Shown: positions 1 to 8,821, counted from the stretch's first letter. The stretch: DNA of 64,000 nucleotides from JAWKXU01 sp020446465 (GCA_041396845.1 JAWKXU010000003.1:248001-312000), one strand, 5' to 3'. Program-made: numbers and translations. The notes: generated by a model not told the origin, from the letters alone.

Positions 1-878
1 CCGGCATCTGCTTTCTGGGTAGAAGAACGGGTTGGCAACAGGCCGAGCGGCTTCTTCTTGGCGGCTTCGGCATCGGCACGGTCAACCCACCCATTGCTGA
101 CCATCTGATCGAGCACGAAATTGCGACGCGCTATTGCAAGGTCGGCATATTTTGCACGGCTATACCGTTCCGGTGCCTTGGGCAGGATTGCAAGAAATGC
201 GGTTTCATGCAGATCGAGATCGCCGACATCCTTGTTGAAATAGGCGCGCGAAGCGGCCTGCACGCCGAAACTTTGCCGTCCAAGGGGTATCTCGTTGAGG
301 TAAAGTTCAAGAATTTGCTGCTTGGTCAGAACGCTTTCGATCCGGCTGGCGAGGATCATTTCCTTGAGCTTCCGCGTGATGGAGTATTCATCCCCCACCA
401 GAATGTTCTTTGCGACCTGCTGGGTAATCGTTGACCCACCCTTGGCCCGCTGCCCCGACCCGATCTTGGTGATATAATCGACTACCGCCCCGGCAAGGCC
501 AGTGATGTCCACCCCGCCATGTGTCCAGAAAGTCTTGTCCTCAGCCGAAAGGAAGGCATTGATGAGCGGACGTGGAAAATCGACGAACTGCAACTGCACG
601 CGCCGTTCACGCGCGTAGGAATCGACGATTTCACCATCGATGCCGCGCACCATTGTCGGCAATGGCGGCTGATAATCGAGCAACTTGTCCGCATCGGGCA
701 AGTTGCGGGCGAGCGTCAGCCACAGGATGAACAGCAGCAGGACAAATGCCCCGCCTGCGATAGCAGCCCAGCGAAACAGGCGGCTTTCCCGCCACATTTT
801 CACCAGCCACGAAAGCACAGTGCTGGCTTCGCGACGGATGCGGTAGTGAAAAGTCGATGAATCGGTCGGTTCGGCCAT
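1..878 (-). CDS. mrcA: Penicillin-binding protein 1A, partial (N-terminal part)
   Basis: Bifunctional peptidoglycan glycosyltransferase/transpeptidase anchored in the inner membrane. The 292 visible residues hold a cytoplasmic N-terminus, one membrane segment at about 38-58 (AGGAFVLLLFILWL) and the GT51 glycosyltransferase domain. That domain shows the SAEDKTFWTHGG motif with its catalytic Glu, then KGGSTITQQVAKN and LYLNEIPLG. The transpeptidase domain lies beyond the left edge, so the gene is incomplete only because the window ends. The start is the ATG at 878-876. It follows the amidase gene on the same strand after a 119-bp gap, an arrangement usual in Alphaproteobacteria, where both act on the wall during growth and division. 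Confidence 0.93.
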   Translation of the reverse strand, partial: MAEPTDSSTFHYRIRREASTVLSWLVKMWRESRLFRWAAIAGGAFVLLLFILWLTLARNLPDADKLLDYQPPLPTMVRGIDGEIVDSYARERRVQLQFVDFPRPLINAFLSAEDKTFWTHGGVDITGLAGAVVDYITKIGSGQRAKGGSTITQQVAKNILVGDEYSITRKLKEMILASRIESVLTKQQILELYLNEIPLGRQSFGVQAASRAYFNKDVGDLDLHETAFLAILPKAPERYSRAKYADLAIARRNFVLDQMVSNGWVDRADAEAAKKKPLGLLPTRSSTQKADA

Positions 879-997
879 GATTGAGGATGGGCACTAGCAC
901 GCTCTTTTGCAGCTATACCAGATGCTACAGTGCAAAAGCCGCGCAAAAACGGCAAACCGTGTGCAAACTGCCATATCGCTTATAGTTACTGAGGCAG

Positions 998-1933
998 TCA
1001 GCGGGCGGGCGTTTGCGCTGCTGTTGTGCCTGCGTCCCCATCCGGCGTTACAGTCCCAGCGAAGCTCACATTATTGCGAACGAAGAAAACGCGTATCGCC
1101 TTCGCGATGACATCGGCAAATGTCTTGCGGCCTTCCGCACTTGCCAGTCGCCTGACCTGCTGCGGATTTGATATATAGCCGGTCTCCAGCAGAACCGACG
1201 GAATGTCAGGGGATTTGAGCACTGCAAATGCTGCCGAGCGGCGCGGTTCGGGCAAGAAATTGATGACGCCCTCGCCTTCTCGCGTGATCAGCCCGGCAAA
1301 CTCCATCGACGATGCCTTGGCATGGCGTTGCGACAGATCGACCAGAATGGCGCTCACCGCATCGCTTTGCCCGGAAAGCACAACGCCGTTGATGCTGTCA
1401 GCCTTGTTCTCCCGTTCGGCAAGAGTGGCCGCCAGCTTGTCGGAAGCCTTGTCGGAAAGTGTGTAAACACTGGCGCCGGTGACATTGCTGTTTTCCTCTC
1501 CGGCGGAATCCGCATGGATCGACAGAAAAAGATCTGCATCAAGATCACGTGCGATCCGCCTGCGCTCTCCCAGTGCCAGAAAGCGATCATCCTCGCGTGT
1601 CATCGCAACCCTGATTCCGCCCTGCTCCAGAAGTCGGTCCCGCAACGCCTTTGCAAGATCAAGAACCAGGGTCTTTTCCCGGTATCCGTTCCCGCTGGCC
1701 CCTGGATCATGCCCGCCGTGCCCGGCATCGATCACGACAAGAGGCCGGGATTTGTCCATTGGCCCCTGTATGGCAGGCAGGCCAATCATCCGTCCCCCGT
1801 CAGGCAGCTCAAGCCTGACAACGTAGCCACGCCCCAGATGCGGCACCGGCATTGTAAGACCAAGCGCATAGAGGCCTGCAAGAAAGGCTACCGGCCACAA
1901 CAAGACGAACGCAATGCGAATGGTCGACCACAT
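998..1933 (-). CDS. N-acetylmuramoyl-L-alanine amidase (Amidase_3 family)
   Basis: A 311-aa zinc amidase that cuts the bond between MurNAc and the stem peptide, used in daughter-cell separation. An N-terminal hydrophobic segment (residues 5-28, IRIAFVLLWPVAFLAGLYAL) serves as signal or anchor. The Amidase_3 domain starts with VVIDAGHGGHDPGASG, which carries the first Zn-binding His. The REKTLVLDLA stretch follows, then SIHADS with the second Zn His, and LLETGYISN near the C-terminus carries the catalytic Glu. There is no AMIN domain, so it is a short AmiC-like enzyme. It is divergent from rne and upstream of the PBP1A gene, which may be co-transcribed. The start is the ATG at 1933. Confidence 0.92.
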   Translation of the reverse strand: MWSTIRIAFVLLWPVAFLAGLYALGLTMPVPHLGRGYVVRLELPDGGRMIGLPAIQGPMDKSRPLVVIDAGHGGHDPGASGNGYREKTLVLDLAKALRDRLLEQGGIRVAMTREDDRFLALGERRRIARDLDADLFLSIHADSAGEENSNVTGASVYTLSDKASDKLAATLAERENKADSINGVVLSGQSDAVSAILVDLSQRHAKASSMEFAGLITREGEGVINFLPEPRRSAAFAVLKSPDIPSVLLETGYISNPQQVRRLASAEGRKTFADVIAKAIRVFFVRNNVSFAGTVTPDGDAGTTAAQTPAR

Positions 1934-2479
1934 GATGCTTCGTTATGACCGCATGCCATAGGGTCACAAGGGGTTTGTTACACTGGCGTAATAGTATTGC
2001 CGGTTGCGATCAGCAGTGCTAGCACGTTGCCGACGTTGGCAGACCTGCCAAACCGATTTACCCCAAGTTCAGGTATTCCGGGCATTAATCCGGCACCTGA
2101 CGGCAATCGGTCGAAGGTCTGCATAACGCAAAATTGGGGGCGTTGGTGCGATTGTGGCACCAAAGCGACGAACACCCCGGATAAAGTAAACAGGTTGATG
2201 CCAAGATGAGAAGCTCACTCTCCCACATGCTGCCAACGGCCCAGAGCCTTGGCGTGGCGTGGGAAGACTGTGCAGTGCGGCGCAGCTTGCCGGTTTCGGC
2301 AGCCCCGTACATTCCTTCATGGTCAGACACATGCGGTCCAACCCCCGCAATCGGGGCTTGCCGCTTTCACCCATCCCGCCGTTTGACAGAGCGAGGTCTC
2401 TGCTACGGCCGTTTCACCAATCAGTTGCGCGCCTGCGTCGCGAACTTCGCGCCACCAGGCAGCGCCCGGAGAATTATAA
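1934..2479. other. Intergenic region with the long rne leader
   Basis: This 546-bp stretch between the divergent amidase and rne genes has no convincing coding sequence; the short frames here lack ribosome-binding sites and family resemblance. It holds small stem-forming segments, for example CCCCG/CGGGG with a CAAT loop at about 2343-2356. A GGAG Shine-Dalgarno stands 9 bases before the rne ATG. RNase E autoregulates through a long 5' UTR in Enterobacteria; a similar role here is only an inference from the length. Confidence 0.5.
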
Positions 2480-5275
2480 ATGAAAACGCGCATGTTAATC
2501 GATGCGCGCCACGCCGAAGAAACGCGCGTGGCGGTCCTGAAGGGCAACCGTATTGAGGAGTTCGACTTTGAATCTGCGGACAGGAAGCAGATCAAAGGCA
2601 ACATTTATCTGGCCAAGGTCACACGGGTAGAACCCTCTCTTCAGGCGGCTTTCGTCGATTTCGGCGGGAACCGGCACGGATTCCTCGCCTTCAGCGAAAT
2701 CCACCCTGACTATTACCAGATTCCCAAGGAAGACCGGGAAGCCTTGCTTGCTGAAGAGGCAGCCCACGCCGAAGAAGAAGCTGCGCTGCGGGCCGCGGAG
2801 GAAGCCGATCACGACTACGGTGAAAGTGCGCTCGACCGGATTGAGGAGCACGATCACAGCGAAGACATGGGCGGTGGTCTTACCGAAGTCGATTCGGATG
2901 AAGCCGACGAGGTCGCCACGATCGAGGGTGGTCATGTCGAAAACGGCTTTGACGAAGATGACGAAGACAGTGACGACGCCTCCGACGAAGACGAAAACGA
3001 CAATGCGGATTCGGACCGTCAGCAGAGGGGCGACCGTCGCGGTCGCGGGCGCCGTCGGCAGGGCCGTGGCCAGTCCAAACAGGCGGACGAACTGCGCGCC
3101 AAGCGTATTGCTCTTCGCCGCCGTTACAAGATTCAGGATGTAATCCAGCGCCGTCAGGTATTGCTGGTTCAGGTCGTCAAGGAAGAGCGCGGGAACAAAG
3201 GCGCGGCGCTGACAACCTATCTCAGCCTTGCTGGCCGTTATTGTGTGCTGATGCCCAATTCCAGCCATGGCGGCGGCATCAGTCGCAAGATCAGTTCTGC
3301 AAGCGATCGTAAACGGCTGAAACAGATCATCGCAGATCTTAACCTGCCACGCTCGATGGGGTGCATTATCCGCACAGCCGGGTTGCAGCGCACCAAGACG
3401 GAAATCAAACGCGACTTCGATTATCTAGCCCGTTTGTGGGATGAAATTCGCGAAAATACGCTTTCATCAACGGCGCCTGCGCTGATCCATTCTGACAGCG
3501 ACCTTATCAAGCGCGCTATCCGCGACATCTACAATCGTGAGATAGAGGAAGTCGTTGTCGAAGGCGCCGAAGGCCACAAGGCCGCCAAGGAGTTCATGAA
3601 ACTGCTGATGCCCAGCCATGCCCGGCGGGTGAAGCCATATTCAGACCCTGTGCCGCTGTTCCAGCGTTATGGCGCAGAAGACCAGCTCTCTGCGATGTAT
3701 GATCCCGTCGTCCAGCTTAAATCGGGCGGGTATCTGGTCATCAACCCGACAGAAGCGCTGGTATCCATAGACATCAACTCCGGCCGTTCGACCAAGGAAC
3801 ACGGGATTGAACAAACCGCGCTTTCCACCAATCTGGAAGCCGCGCGCGAAATCGCCCGCCAATTACGTCTGCGCGACATGGCTGGCCTTGTGGTCATCGA
3901 CTTCATCGACATGGAATACAATTCCAATGTCCGGAAAGTCGAAAGGGCCATGAAGGAAGCGCTCAAGAATGATCGTGCGCGCATTCAGGTTGGTCGTATA
4001 TCGGGCTTTGGCCTGATGGAAATGAGCCGCCAGCGCCTTCGCACCGGGGTTCTGGAATCCACTACGCGCGAATGTCCGCATTGCGATGGCACCGGGCTGG
4101 TCCGCACGGCCCCCAGCGCCGGACTTGCCGCCCTGCGCCTGATCGAGGAAGAAGCTGCGCGTGGACGCGGTTCGCTGATTTCACTTTACGCCAGCACCGA
4201 AGCTGCAATCTATCTGCTCAACACCAAACGCACCGATCTTGCTGAAATTGAGGATCGCTACAACGTTTCTGTGGAAGTTATTCCCGAAGGCGAGAATGAA
4301 GGTGCCAAGATGCGCGTGGCCAGCGCCGGGCCTCGCCCGACCGGTGTTCCGAAGTTTGAGCCTATCGAAGACACCAACGATGATGATCTCGATGATCTCG
4401 ATGAAAATGAAGACGAATTTCTGGACGAAGACGGCGCCGACGAAAATGAGGCCGCTCCCAAGAAGCGTCGCCGTCGGGGCGGACGCCGTCGGGGTGGCCG
4501 CAATCGCCGTCGCGATGGTGAAGAAGAGCAGAACGCTGACGAAACCGATGTGGCTGAAGAAGCAGCTGATGATGCCGCCGAAAGCGCCAGCGACGAAAGT
4601 GAGGCTGCCGAAGAGGAGAAGCCGCGCAAGCGTCGCCGCCGTGGTGGCCGCGGACGCCGAAATGGTCGCGTCGATGCCGATGGCGCAGATGACACCAACG
4701 GTGAGTCCTCAGACGACAATGCTGAGCCTGCTGAAACTTCAGAGAGTGTTTCTGTAGCTGAAACCATTGTGGAAGCAGAACCCGACACTGCCGACCAACC
4801 GGCGGGCAAGGCTAATGACGCGGCTACAGCAGATACCAGCGAACCCGAAGCTAAAGCCGCCCCGGCCAAGCCGAAGCGCACCCGCCGCAAAAAGGCTGAG
4901 GCCCCCAAGGTCGAGGCGGACAGCGACGCGGCCGCAGAACCGGAAGCTACGCCCGAAGAAAAACCGGCAAAGCCGAAGCGCACTCGCCGTAAAAAGGCTG
5001 AAACGCCGGCAGCAGTCGAATCTGGCGAAGTCGTTGCAACAGAAGAGGCACCCGCAAAACCCAAGCGGACCCGGCGCAAGAAGGCCGAAACCAAGACAGA
5101 GGTTGAAACGGTTGTGCCTGATCAGGTCGAAAACGCAGCCCCCACGCCGATTGCAGCGAACGATGCACCGCAACAATCTGCAACCGGTGAGGAAGTCGTC
5201 AACGCGGACAACGACGCCAGTGAAGAAAAACAGCCGGCTCGTCGTGGTTGGTGGCAACGCACTTTTGGCGAATAA
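2480..5275 (+). CDS. rne: Ribonuclease E
   Basis: A 931-aa endoribonuclease of the RNase E/G family, the scaffold of the RNA degradosome and a processor of rRNA, tRNA and mRNA. The N-terminus (MLIDARHAEETRVAVL) starts the split S1 domain. A long insert of acidic then arginine-rich sequence (about residues 90-200) is typical of alphaproteobacterial enzymes. The DNase I-like core carries the two Mg-binding aspartates in VSIDINSGR (about 430) and VVIDFIDME (about 473). The Zn-link is CPHCDGTG near 532. The tail after about 630 is low-complexity, alternating acid-rich and RRRRGGRRRGG-type blocks, with three copies of a PAKPKRTRRKKAE-like motif. It probably binds RNA and partner proteins. A GGAG ribosome-binding site precedes the ATG. 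Confidence 0.97.
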   Translation: MKTRMLIDARHAEETRVAVLKGNRIEEFDFESADRKQIKGNIYLAKVTRVEPSLQAAFVDFGGNRHGFLAFSEIHPDYYQIPKEDREALLAEEAAHAEEEAALRAAEEADHDYGESALDRIEEHDHSEDMGGGLTEVDSDEADEVATIEGGHVENGFDEDDEDSDDASDEDENDNADSDRQQRGDRRGRGRRRQGRGQSKQADELRAKRIALRRRYKIQDVIQRRQVLLVQVVKEERGNKGAALTTYLSLAGRYCVLMPNSSHGGGISRKISSASDRKRLKQIIADLNLPRSMGCIIRTAGLQRTKTEIKRDFDYLARLWDEIRENTLSSTAPALIHSDSDLIKRAIRDIYNREIEEVVVEGAEGHKAAKEFMKLLMPSHARRVKPYSDPVPLFQRYGAEDQLSAMYDPVVQLKSGGYLVINPTEALVSIDINSGRSTKEHGIEQTALSTNLEAAREIARQLRLRDMAGLVVIDFIDMEYNSNVRKVERAMKEALKNDRARIQVGRISGFGLMEMSRQRLRTGVLESTTRECPHCDGTGLVRTAPSAGLAALRLIEEEAARGRGSLISLYASTEAAIYLLNTKRTDLAEIEDRYNVSVEVIPEGENEGAKMRVASAGPRPTGVPKFEPIEDTNDDDLDDLDENEDEFLDEDGADENEAAPKKRRRRGGRRRGGRNRRRDGEEEQNADETDVAEEAADDAAESASDESEAAEEEKPRKRRRRGGRGRRNGRVDADGADDTNGESSDDNAEPAETSESVSVAETIVEAEPDTADQPAGKANDAATADTSEPEAKAAPAKPKRTRRKKAEAPKVEADSDAAAEPEATPEEKPAKPKRTRRKKAETPAAVESGEVVATEEAPAKPKRTRRKKAETKTEVETVVPDQVENAAPTPIAANDAPQQSATGEEVVNADNDASEEKQPARRGWWQRTFGE
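4862..5089 (+). repeat. Three in-frame copies of a basic 13-residue motif in the RNase E tail
   Basis: The motif PAKPKRTRRKKAE is encoded at 4862-4900, 4964-5002 and 5051-5089 (residues 795-807, 829-841 and 858-870). The peptide is identical in all three, while synonymous codons differ between copies (for example cgcacccgccgc, cgcactcgccgt, cggacccggcgc). The spacers are acidic and rich in alanine. The pattern fits a repeated RNA-binding or protein-binding element kept by selection at the peptide level. Confidence 0.85.
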
Positions 5276-5293
5276 CGTCTGAACCGATAACGG

Positions 5294-5396
5294 CTATAGC
5301 GTTTCGTAAGAAAGTTGAATCGGCAGAAACGCTATAGTCTTTTGATTTCCCGCATTTCTTAACCGAAAAAGTCTATCAACTTTTTCTCGAAATGCT
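5294..5396 (+). repeat. 103-bp double-hairpin repeat, copy A
   Basis: It lies between the convergent rne and methyltransferase genes. The first hairpin has stem CTATAGCGTTTC (5294-5305) with GAAACGCTATAG (5326-5337). The second pairs GCATTTC (5352-5358) with GAAATGC (5389-5395), and inside it GAAAAAGT (5365-5372) with ACTTTTTC (5379-5386). An inverted second copy at 8655-8757 matches at 94 of 103 positions; the differences fall in loops or linkers and leave the listed stems intact. It could end transcription from both sides, but no long T-run follows. Confidence 0.9.
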
Positions 5397-5467
5397 TTAG
5401 GCGGCGCGGAGCTTGTCCACGCCGCCTAAGCCGCCTTTATTCCCTGCGTTGCAGCGGAACGGGGCGG

Positions 5468-6100
5468 TCAGGCTGTTTTGGTTGCCACGCCCCATTCCAT
5501 CCAGCCTGCAAATCGCGGCGTTTTGGGCGTATACCCTTTGTCGATCGGGGTTACCGCGAATCCACTGTCAGCAATGGCGCTCGAAACCGGACGCGTAAGA
5601 TGGCACCCCCCGACCAGATGTTTCCAGACAGGTTCGATCCGTTCCTGCCAGCGTTGAACCCTGCTATCGGGTGATTTGCCATGCTCCAGAAACAGGAGCG
5701 TGCCACCGGGTTTCAGGATTCGGCGCAATTCTGAAAGAACGCGGGACTGATCCTGCACCGAACACAGCGTGAATGTGCAGACAGCCGTGTCAAACTCCTC
5801 GTCCGCGAAGGGAATATCTTCCCCCACACCCTGACGGATATCCGCGCTCCATCCCTTCGCATTCGCTTCTGCGCGCGCGTAATCAAGCAGTTTTCCCGAT
5901 GGATCGATCCCGGCAAACGATGTCACCCGCTCACGATCATAATGCGGCTGATTGTGTCCGCCGCCACAGCCGATCTCAAACACGCGCCCTTGCGCCAGAG
6001 GGACGACCTGCTTGCGGCGTTCGGTCATCACATCCAGACCACACGCACAGCGAATGATGCGCGGAACAACGTGTTCATCATACCATGATTGCAGGCCCAT
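5468..6100 (-). CDS. Class I SAM-dependent methyltransferase
   Basis: A 210-aa protein with one Methyltransf_11-type Rossmann domain. Motif I is VFEIGCGGGHNQ (about 40-51), followed by the acidic GIDPS loop, DIPFADEEFDTAV and LKPGGTLLFLEHG. The substrate cannot be read from the sequence. The layout resembles small methyltransferases annotated as phospholipid or METTL7-like, so a lipid or quinone substrate is possible. GGGGAGA lies just ahead of the ATG at 6100. It stands alone, convergent with rne and divergent from sdhB. Confidence 0.8.
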   Translation of the reverse strand: MGLQSWYDEHVVPRIIRCACGLDVMTERRKQVVPLAQGRVFEIGCGGGHNQPHYDRERVTSFAGIDPSGKLLDYARAEANAKGWSADIRQGVGEDIPFADEEFDTAVCTFTLCSVQDQSRVLSELRRILKPGGTLLFLEHGKSPDSRVQRWQERIEPVWKHLVGGCHLTRPVSSAIADSGFAVTPIDKGYTPKTPRFAGWMEWGVATKTA

Positions 6101-6281
6101 TCCTCGTCTCCCCTATCCAGATTCCGGTTATCATGTCGTCTTGTGCGCACTGTGCATGTGTGCCAGCGTCAATTCAATTGCACATTTGCACCACCGCACG
6201 CTTGCCCGATGCGTCAAAATCGTTAGATAGCGGCCATCCGGTGCATATCGCAACGCAACGGAACGGCAACAGGATCAGGCA

Positions 6282-7064
6282 ATGGCAACCTTTACTCTCC
6301 CCAAGAACAGCAAGATTTCCAGCAAGGGCAATGTTCACAAGGCCGATGGAGCCAGCAGGGTCAAGAAGTTCAAGGTCTATCGCTACGATCCCGATAGCGG
6401 CGAAAATCCGCGTTACGATACGTTCGAGATCGATCTCGACAATTGCGGTCCGATGGTGCTCGACGCGCTTATCAAGATGAAGAATGAGCAGGATTCGACC
6501 CTGACATTCCGTCGTTCCTGTCGTGAAGGCATTTGCGGTTCCTGTGCAATGAACATGAACGGGCGTAACGGCCTTGCCTGCACCACGGCGATAGAAGACC
6601 TGTCCGGCGAAATCCGTATCACGCCGCTGCCGCACATGGACGTTGTGAAAGACCTCGTGCCGGACTTCACGCATTTCTACGCACAATACGCCTCTATTCG
6701 CCCCTGGCTTCAGACAGTGTCGACCACACCCAGCGGCAAGGAACGCCTGCAAAGCCCGGAACAACGCGAAAAACTGGACGGGCTTTACGAATGTATCCTG
6801 TGCGCGTGCTGCTCCACCTCATGCCCAAGTTACTGGTGGAACTCCGACAAGTTCCTCGGCCCGGCTATTCTCCTGCAGGCTTATCGCTGGCTGGCTGACA
6901 GCCGTGACGAAATGACCGGTGAGCGACTCGACGAACTGGAAGATCCCTTCCGGCTCTATCGCTGCCACACCATCATGAATTGCGCGAACGTTTGCCCGAA
7001 GGGCCTTTCGCCCGCAAAGGCAATCGCCGAAATCAAGAAAATGCAGGCCGAACGGCACATCTGA
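6282..7064 (+). CDS. sdhB: Succinate dehydrogenase iron-sulfur subunit
   Basis: A 260-aa subunit of respiratory complex II that passes electrons from the flavoprotein subunit SdhA to ubiquinone. The N-terminal ferredoxin fold binds [2Fe-2S] through CREGICGSC and the later GLAC cysteine. The C-terminal domain carries CILCACCSTSCP for [4Fe-4S] and CHTIMNCANVCPKG for [3Fe-4S] with a shared ligand. Length and motifs are complete. The ATG follows AGGATCAGGCA. No sdhA, sdhC or sdhD is in the window: the upstream neighbour is a divergent methyltransferase, so sdhB is separated from any other sdh gene or heads its own operon with the thioesterase and zapE. Confidence 0.97.
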   Translation: MATFTLPKNSKISSKGNVHKADGASRVKKFKVYRYDPDSGENPRYDTFEIDLDNCGPMVLDALIKMKNEQDSTLTFRRSCREGICGSCAMNMNGRNGLACTTAIEDLSGEIRITPLPHMDVVKDLVPDFTHFYAQYASIRPWLQTVSTTPSGKERLQSPEQREKLDGLYECILCACCSTSCPSYWWNSDKFLGPAILLQAYRWLADSRDEMTGERLDELEDPFRLYRCHTIMNCANVCPKGLSPAKAIAEIKKMQAERHI

Positions 7065-7080
7065 TCGGCGCCATTCGTCC

Positions 7081-7545
7081 GTGAATTTTTCTGTCGGCAA
7101 AAATTTCAACGGCGTCCCCGACCCGGAGAACCCTGGCTGGTTTCTTTGGGACGCGGGCGATCCGGACTTGTTCGCAAACGCTGGCCTTGGCCCGATCAGG
7201 GTGCGTCCGGAGAGCGAGCGCAGTTGCCGTTTCCGGTTTCACCCCGAAAGACGGCACGGTAACCTCTTTGGCAATATCGTCCATGGCGGGGTCACAACCG
7301 GGCTGGCCGATAGCGCCATGTTCATTACGATCAACCTGCTGCTCGACATTCCATTACCGGGACCAGTCACGCTCGACCTTTCATGCCAGTTCATGGGGGC
7401 TGCTCGCGTCGGTGAGCCGATGGATTTCGTCGTCGAAATTCTCAAGGAAACAGGCCGCTTTGTCTTTCTGCGCGGGCTGGCCGAACAAGCCGATGAAACA
7501 ATTCTGTCCTACACCGGCACGACCCGGAAGGCTGCCCATAAATGA
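7081..7545 (+). CDS. PaaI-family hotdog thioesterase
   Basis: A 154-aa hotdog-fold protein. The NIVHGGVTTGLADSAM segment matches the PaaI/YbgC helix with its HGG motif, and LSCQFMGAARVGEPMDF fits the second conserved strand block. It probably hydrolyses an acyl-CoA of unknown chain. The only plausible start is GTG at 7081, because no ATG precedes the conserved core in frame. It begins 16 bp after sdhB and its stop overlaps the zapE ATG by 4 bases, so translation is likely coupled. Confidence 0.82.
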   Translation: MNFSVGKNFNGVPDPENPGWFLWDAGDPDLFANAGLGPIRVRPESERSCRFRFHPERRHGNLFGNIVHGGVTTGLADSAMFITINLLLDIPLPGPVTLDLSCQFMGAARVGEPMDFVVEILKETGRFVFLRGLAEQADETILSYTGTTRKAAHK

Positions 7546-8654
7546 CCGGACTATTTCCAAAATACGAGGCGCTTGTCGCCTCGGGTGAGTTGCGCAGCGA
7601 TGACGAGCAGGCACACGCCGCGCAGCGGCTTCACCAGTTGCAGCAGGAGCTTGAATCAACCCGCAGCAATGGTCTTCTGGGGAAACTGGTCCGCAAGAAA
7701 CCTGTGCGCGTGCGCGGCGTCTATATGTGGGGTGGGGTCGGCCGCGGCAAATCCATGCTGATGGACCTGTTCCATGACACGCTAAAAATAACCGAAAAAC
7801 GCCGCGTTCACTTTCACGCATTCATGCTGGAGGTCCACGCACGCCTGCGTGATGAGCGCAAGAATGAAAGCGGCGATCCGATCCCGCCCGTTGCCAGCGC
7901 CATCGCGCAGGGCCTGCGGTGTCTGGCCTTTGACGAAATGGTCGTGAATAACAGCGCCGACGCCATGATCATGAGCCGCCTGTTCCGCGCACTGATTGAG
8001 GACGAAGGGGTGACAGTTGTCACCACTTCCAACCGCGCTCCATCCGAACTTTACAAGGATGGTCTCAATCGGGAACACTTCCTCCCGTTTATCTCCCTGA
8101 TCGAGAATGAACTCGACGTTTTTACGCTTAACGGGCCGACCGATTATCGGCTCCACCGCCTTCGTGGGCTGGAAACCTGGCATACGCCGCTGGGTGAGCC
8201 TGCCACAGCGCAAGTGCGCGAAGCGTTCTATCGGCTGACTGACTATCCGCCTGAAGACGCAAGGCACGTTCCGTCAGCGGACATCGCCGTGGGTGGTCGC
8301 ACAATCCATGTGCCAAAAGCGCTCAAAGGTGTTGCCGTTTTCAGTTTCAAACGTCTATGCGGGCAACCGCTTGGCGCGGCGGACTATCTCGCCATCGCGC
8401 AGGCTTATCATACGGTTATTCTTGTCGGTATTCCGGCGATGGGACCAGACCAGCGCAATGAAGCCGCTCGGTTCGTCACCCTGGTTGATGCTCTTTACGA
8501 AAACAAGGTGAAGCTGTTCGTCACGGCCGACGCGTCACCGGAAAACCTTTATACAAGCGGCACGGGCAGTTTCGAATTTGAACGCACCGTCAGCCGATTG
8601 AAGGAAATGCAGAGCGCAGATTACATGGCTGCCGGCCACGGGCAGGACGGTTAG
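7542..8654 (+). CDS. zapE: Cell division protein ZapE (AFG1-like ATPase)
   Basis: A 370-aa AFG1/LACE1-family P-loop ATPase. The Walker A is MWGGVGRGKSMLM with Lys70, the Walker B is LAFDEMVV, and the sensor region is VTTSNRAPSELYKDGL. In E. coli ZapE binds FtsZ and acts at the septum under low oxygen or heat; the mitochondrial relative aids degradation of respiratory subunits, which fits its place behind sdhB. The ATG overlaps the thioesterase stop (ATGA). The stop codon abuts the first base of the double-hairpin repeat. Confidence 0.93.
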   Translation: MTGLFPKYEALVASGELRSDDEQAHAAQRLHQLQQELESTRSNGLLGKLVRKKPVRVRGVYMWGGVGRGKSMLMDLFHDTLKITEKRRVHFHAFMLEVHARLRDERKNESGDPIPPVASAIAQGLRCLAFDEMVVNNSADAMIMSRLFRALIEDEGVTVVTTSNRAPSELYKDGLNREHFLPFISLIENELDVFTLNGPTDYRLHRLRGLETWHTPLGEPATAQVREAFYRLTDYPPEDARHVPSADIAVGGRTIHVPKALKGVAVFSFKRLCGQPLGAADYLAIAQAYHTVILVGIPAMGPDQRNEAARFVTLVDALYENKVKLFVTADASPENLYTSGTGSFEFERTVSRLKEMQSADYMAAGHGQDG

Positions 8655-8757
8655 AGCATTTCGAGAAAAAGTTGATAGACTTTTTCGGCCAGGAAATGCG
8701 ACAAATCAAAAGACTATAGCGTTTCTGCCGATTCAACCTATTCACGAAACGCTATAG
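8655..8757 (-). repeat. 103-bp double-hairpin repeat, copy B (inverted)
   Basis: This is the reverse-complement copy of the element at 5294-5396. Stems are GCATTTC (8656-8662) with GAAATGC (8693-8699), and CTATAGCGTTTC (8714-8725) with GAAACGCTATAG (8746-8757). It starts immediately after the zapE stop and lies between the convergent zapE and rpfF-like genes. The conserved stems and varied loops suggest a mobile or structure-selected intergenic repeat. Confidence 0.9.
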
Positions 8758-8781
8758 AAACCTTCACAAGTCAGTTAGAGC

Positions 8782-8821
8782 GATTTCAAGCCAAGTAGAA
8801 TCACTTGGCGGTTCGGAAATC
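8782..8821. repeat. Nested palindrome next to repeat copy B
   Basis: The outer stem is GATTTC (8782-8787) with GAAATC (8816-8821); the inner stem is CCAAGT (8791-8796) with ACTTGG (8803-8808). The sequence just before it (TTAGAGC) is the same as at the start of copy B (8651-8657), so it may be a second member of a related family. I found no other copy in this window. Confidence 0.5.

Noticed and set aside
2495..5094. Long antisense frames opposite rne (257 and 278 residues)
   Set aside because: They are produced by the biased acidic/basic codons of rne. The residues are Ser/Arg- or Val/Phe-dominated low complexity with no ribosome-binding site.
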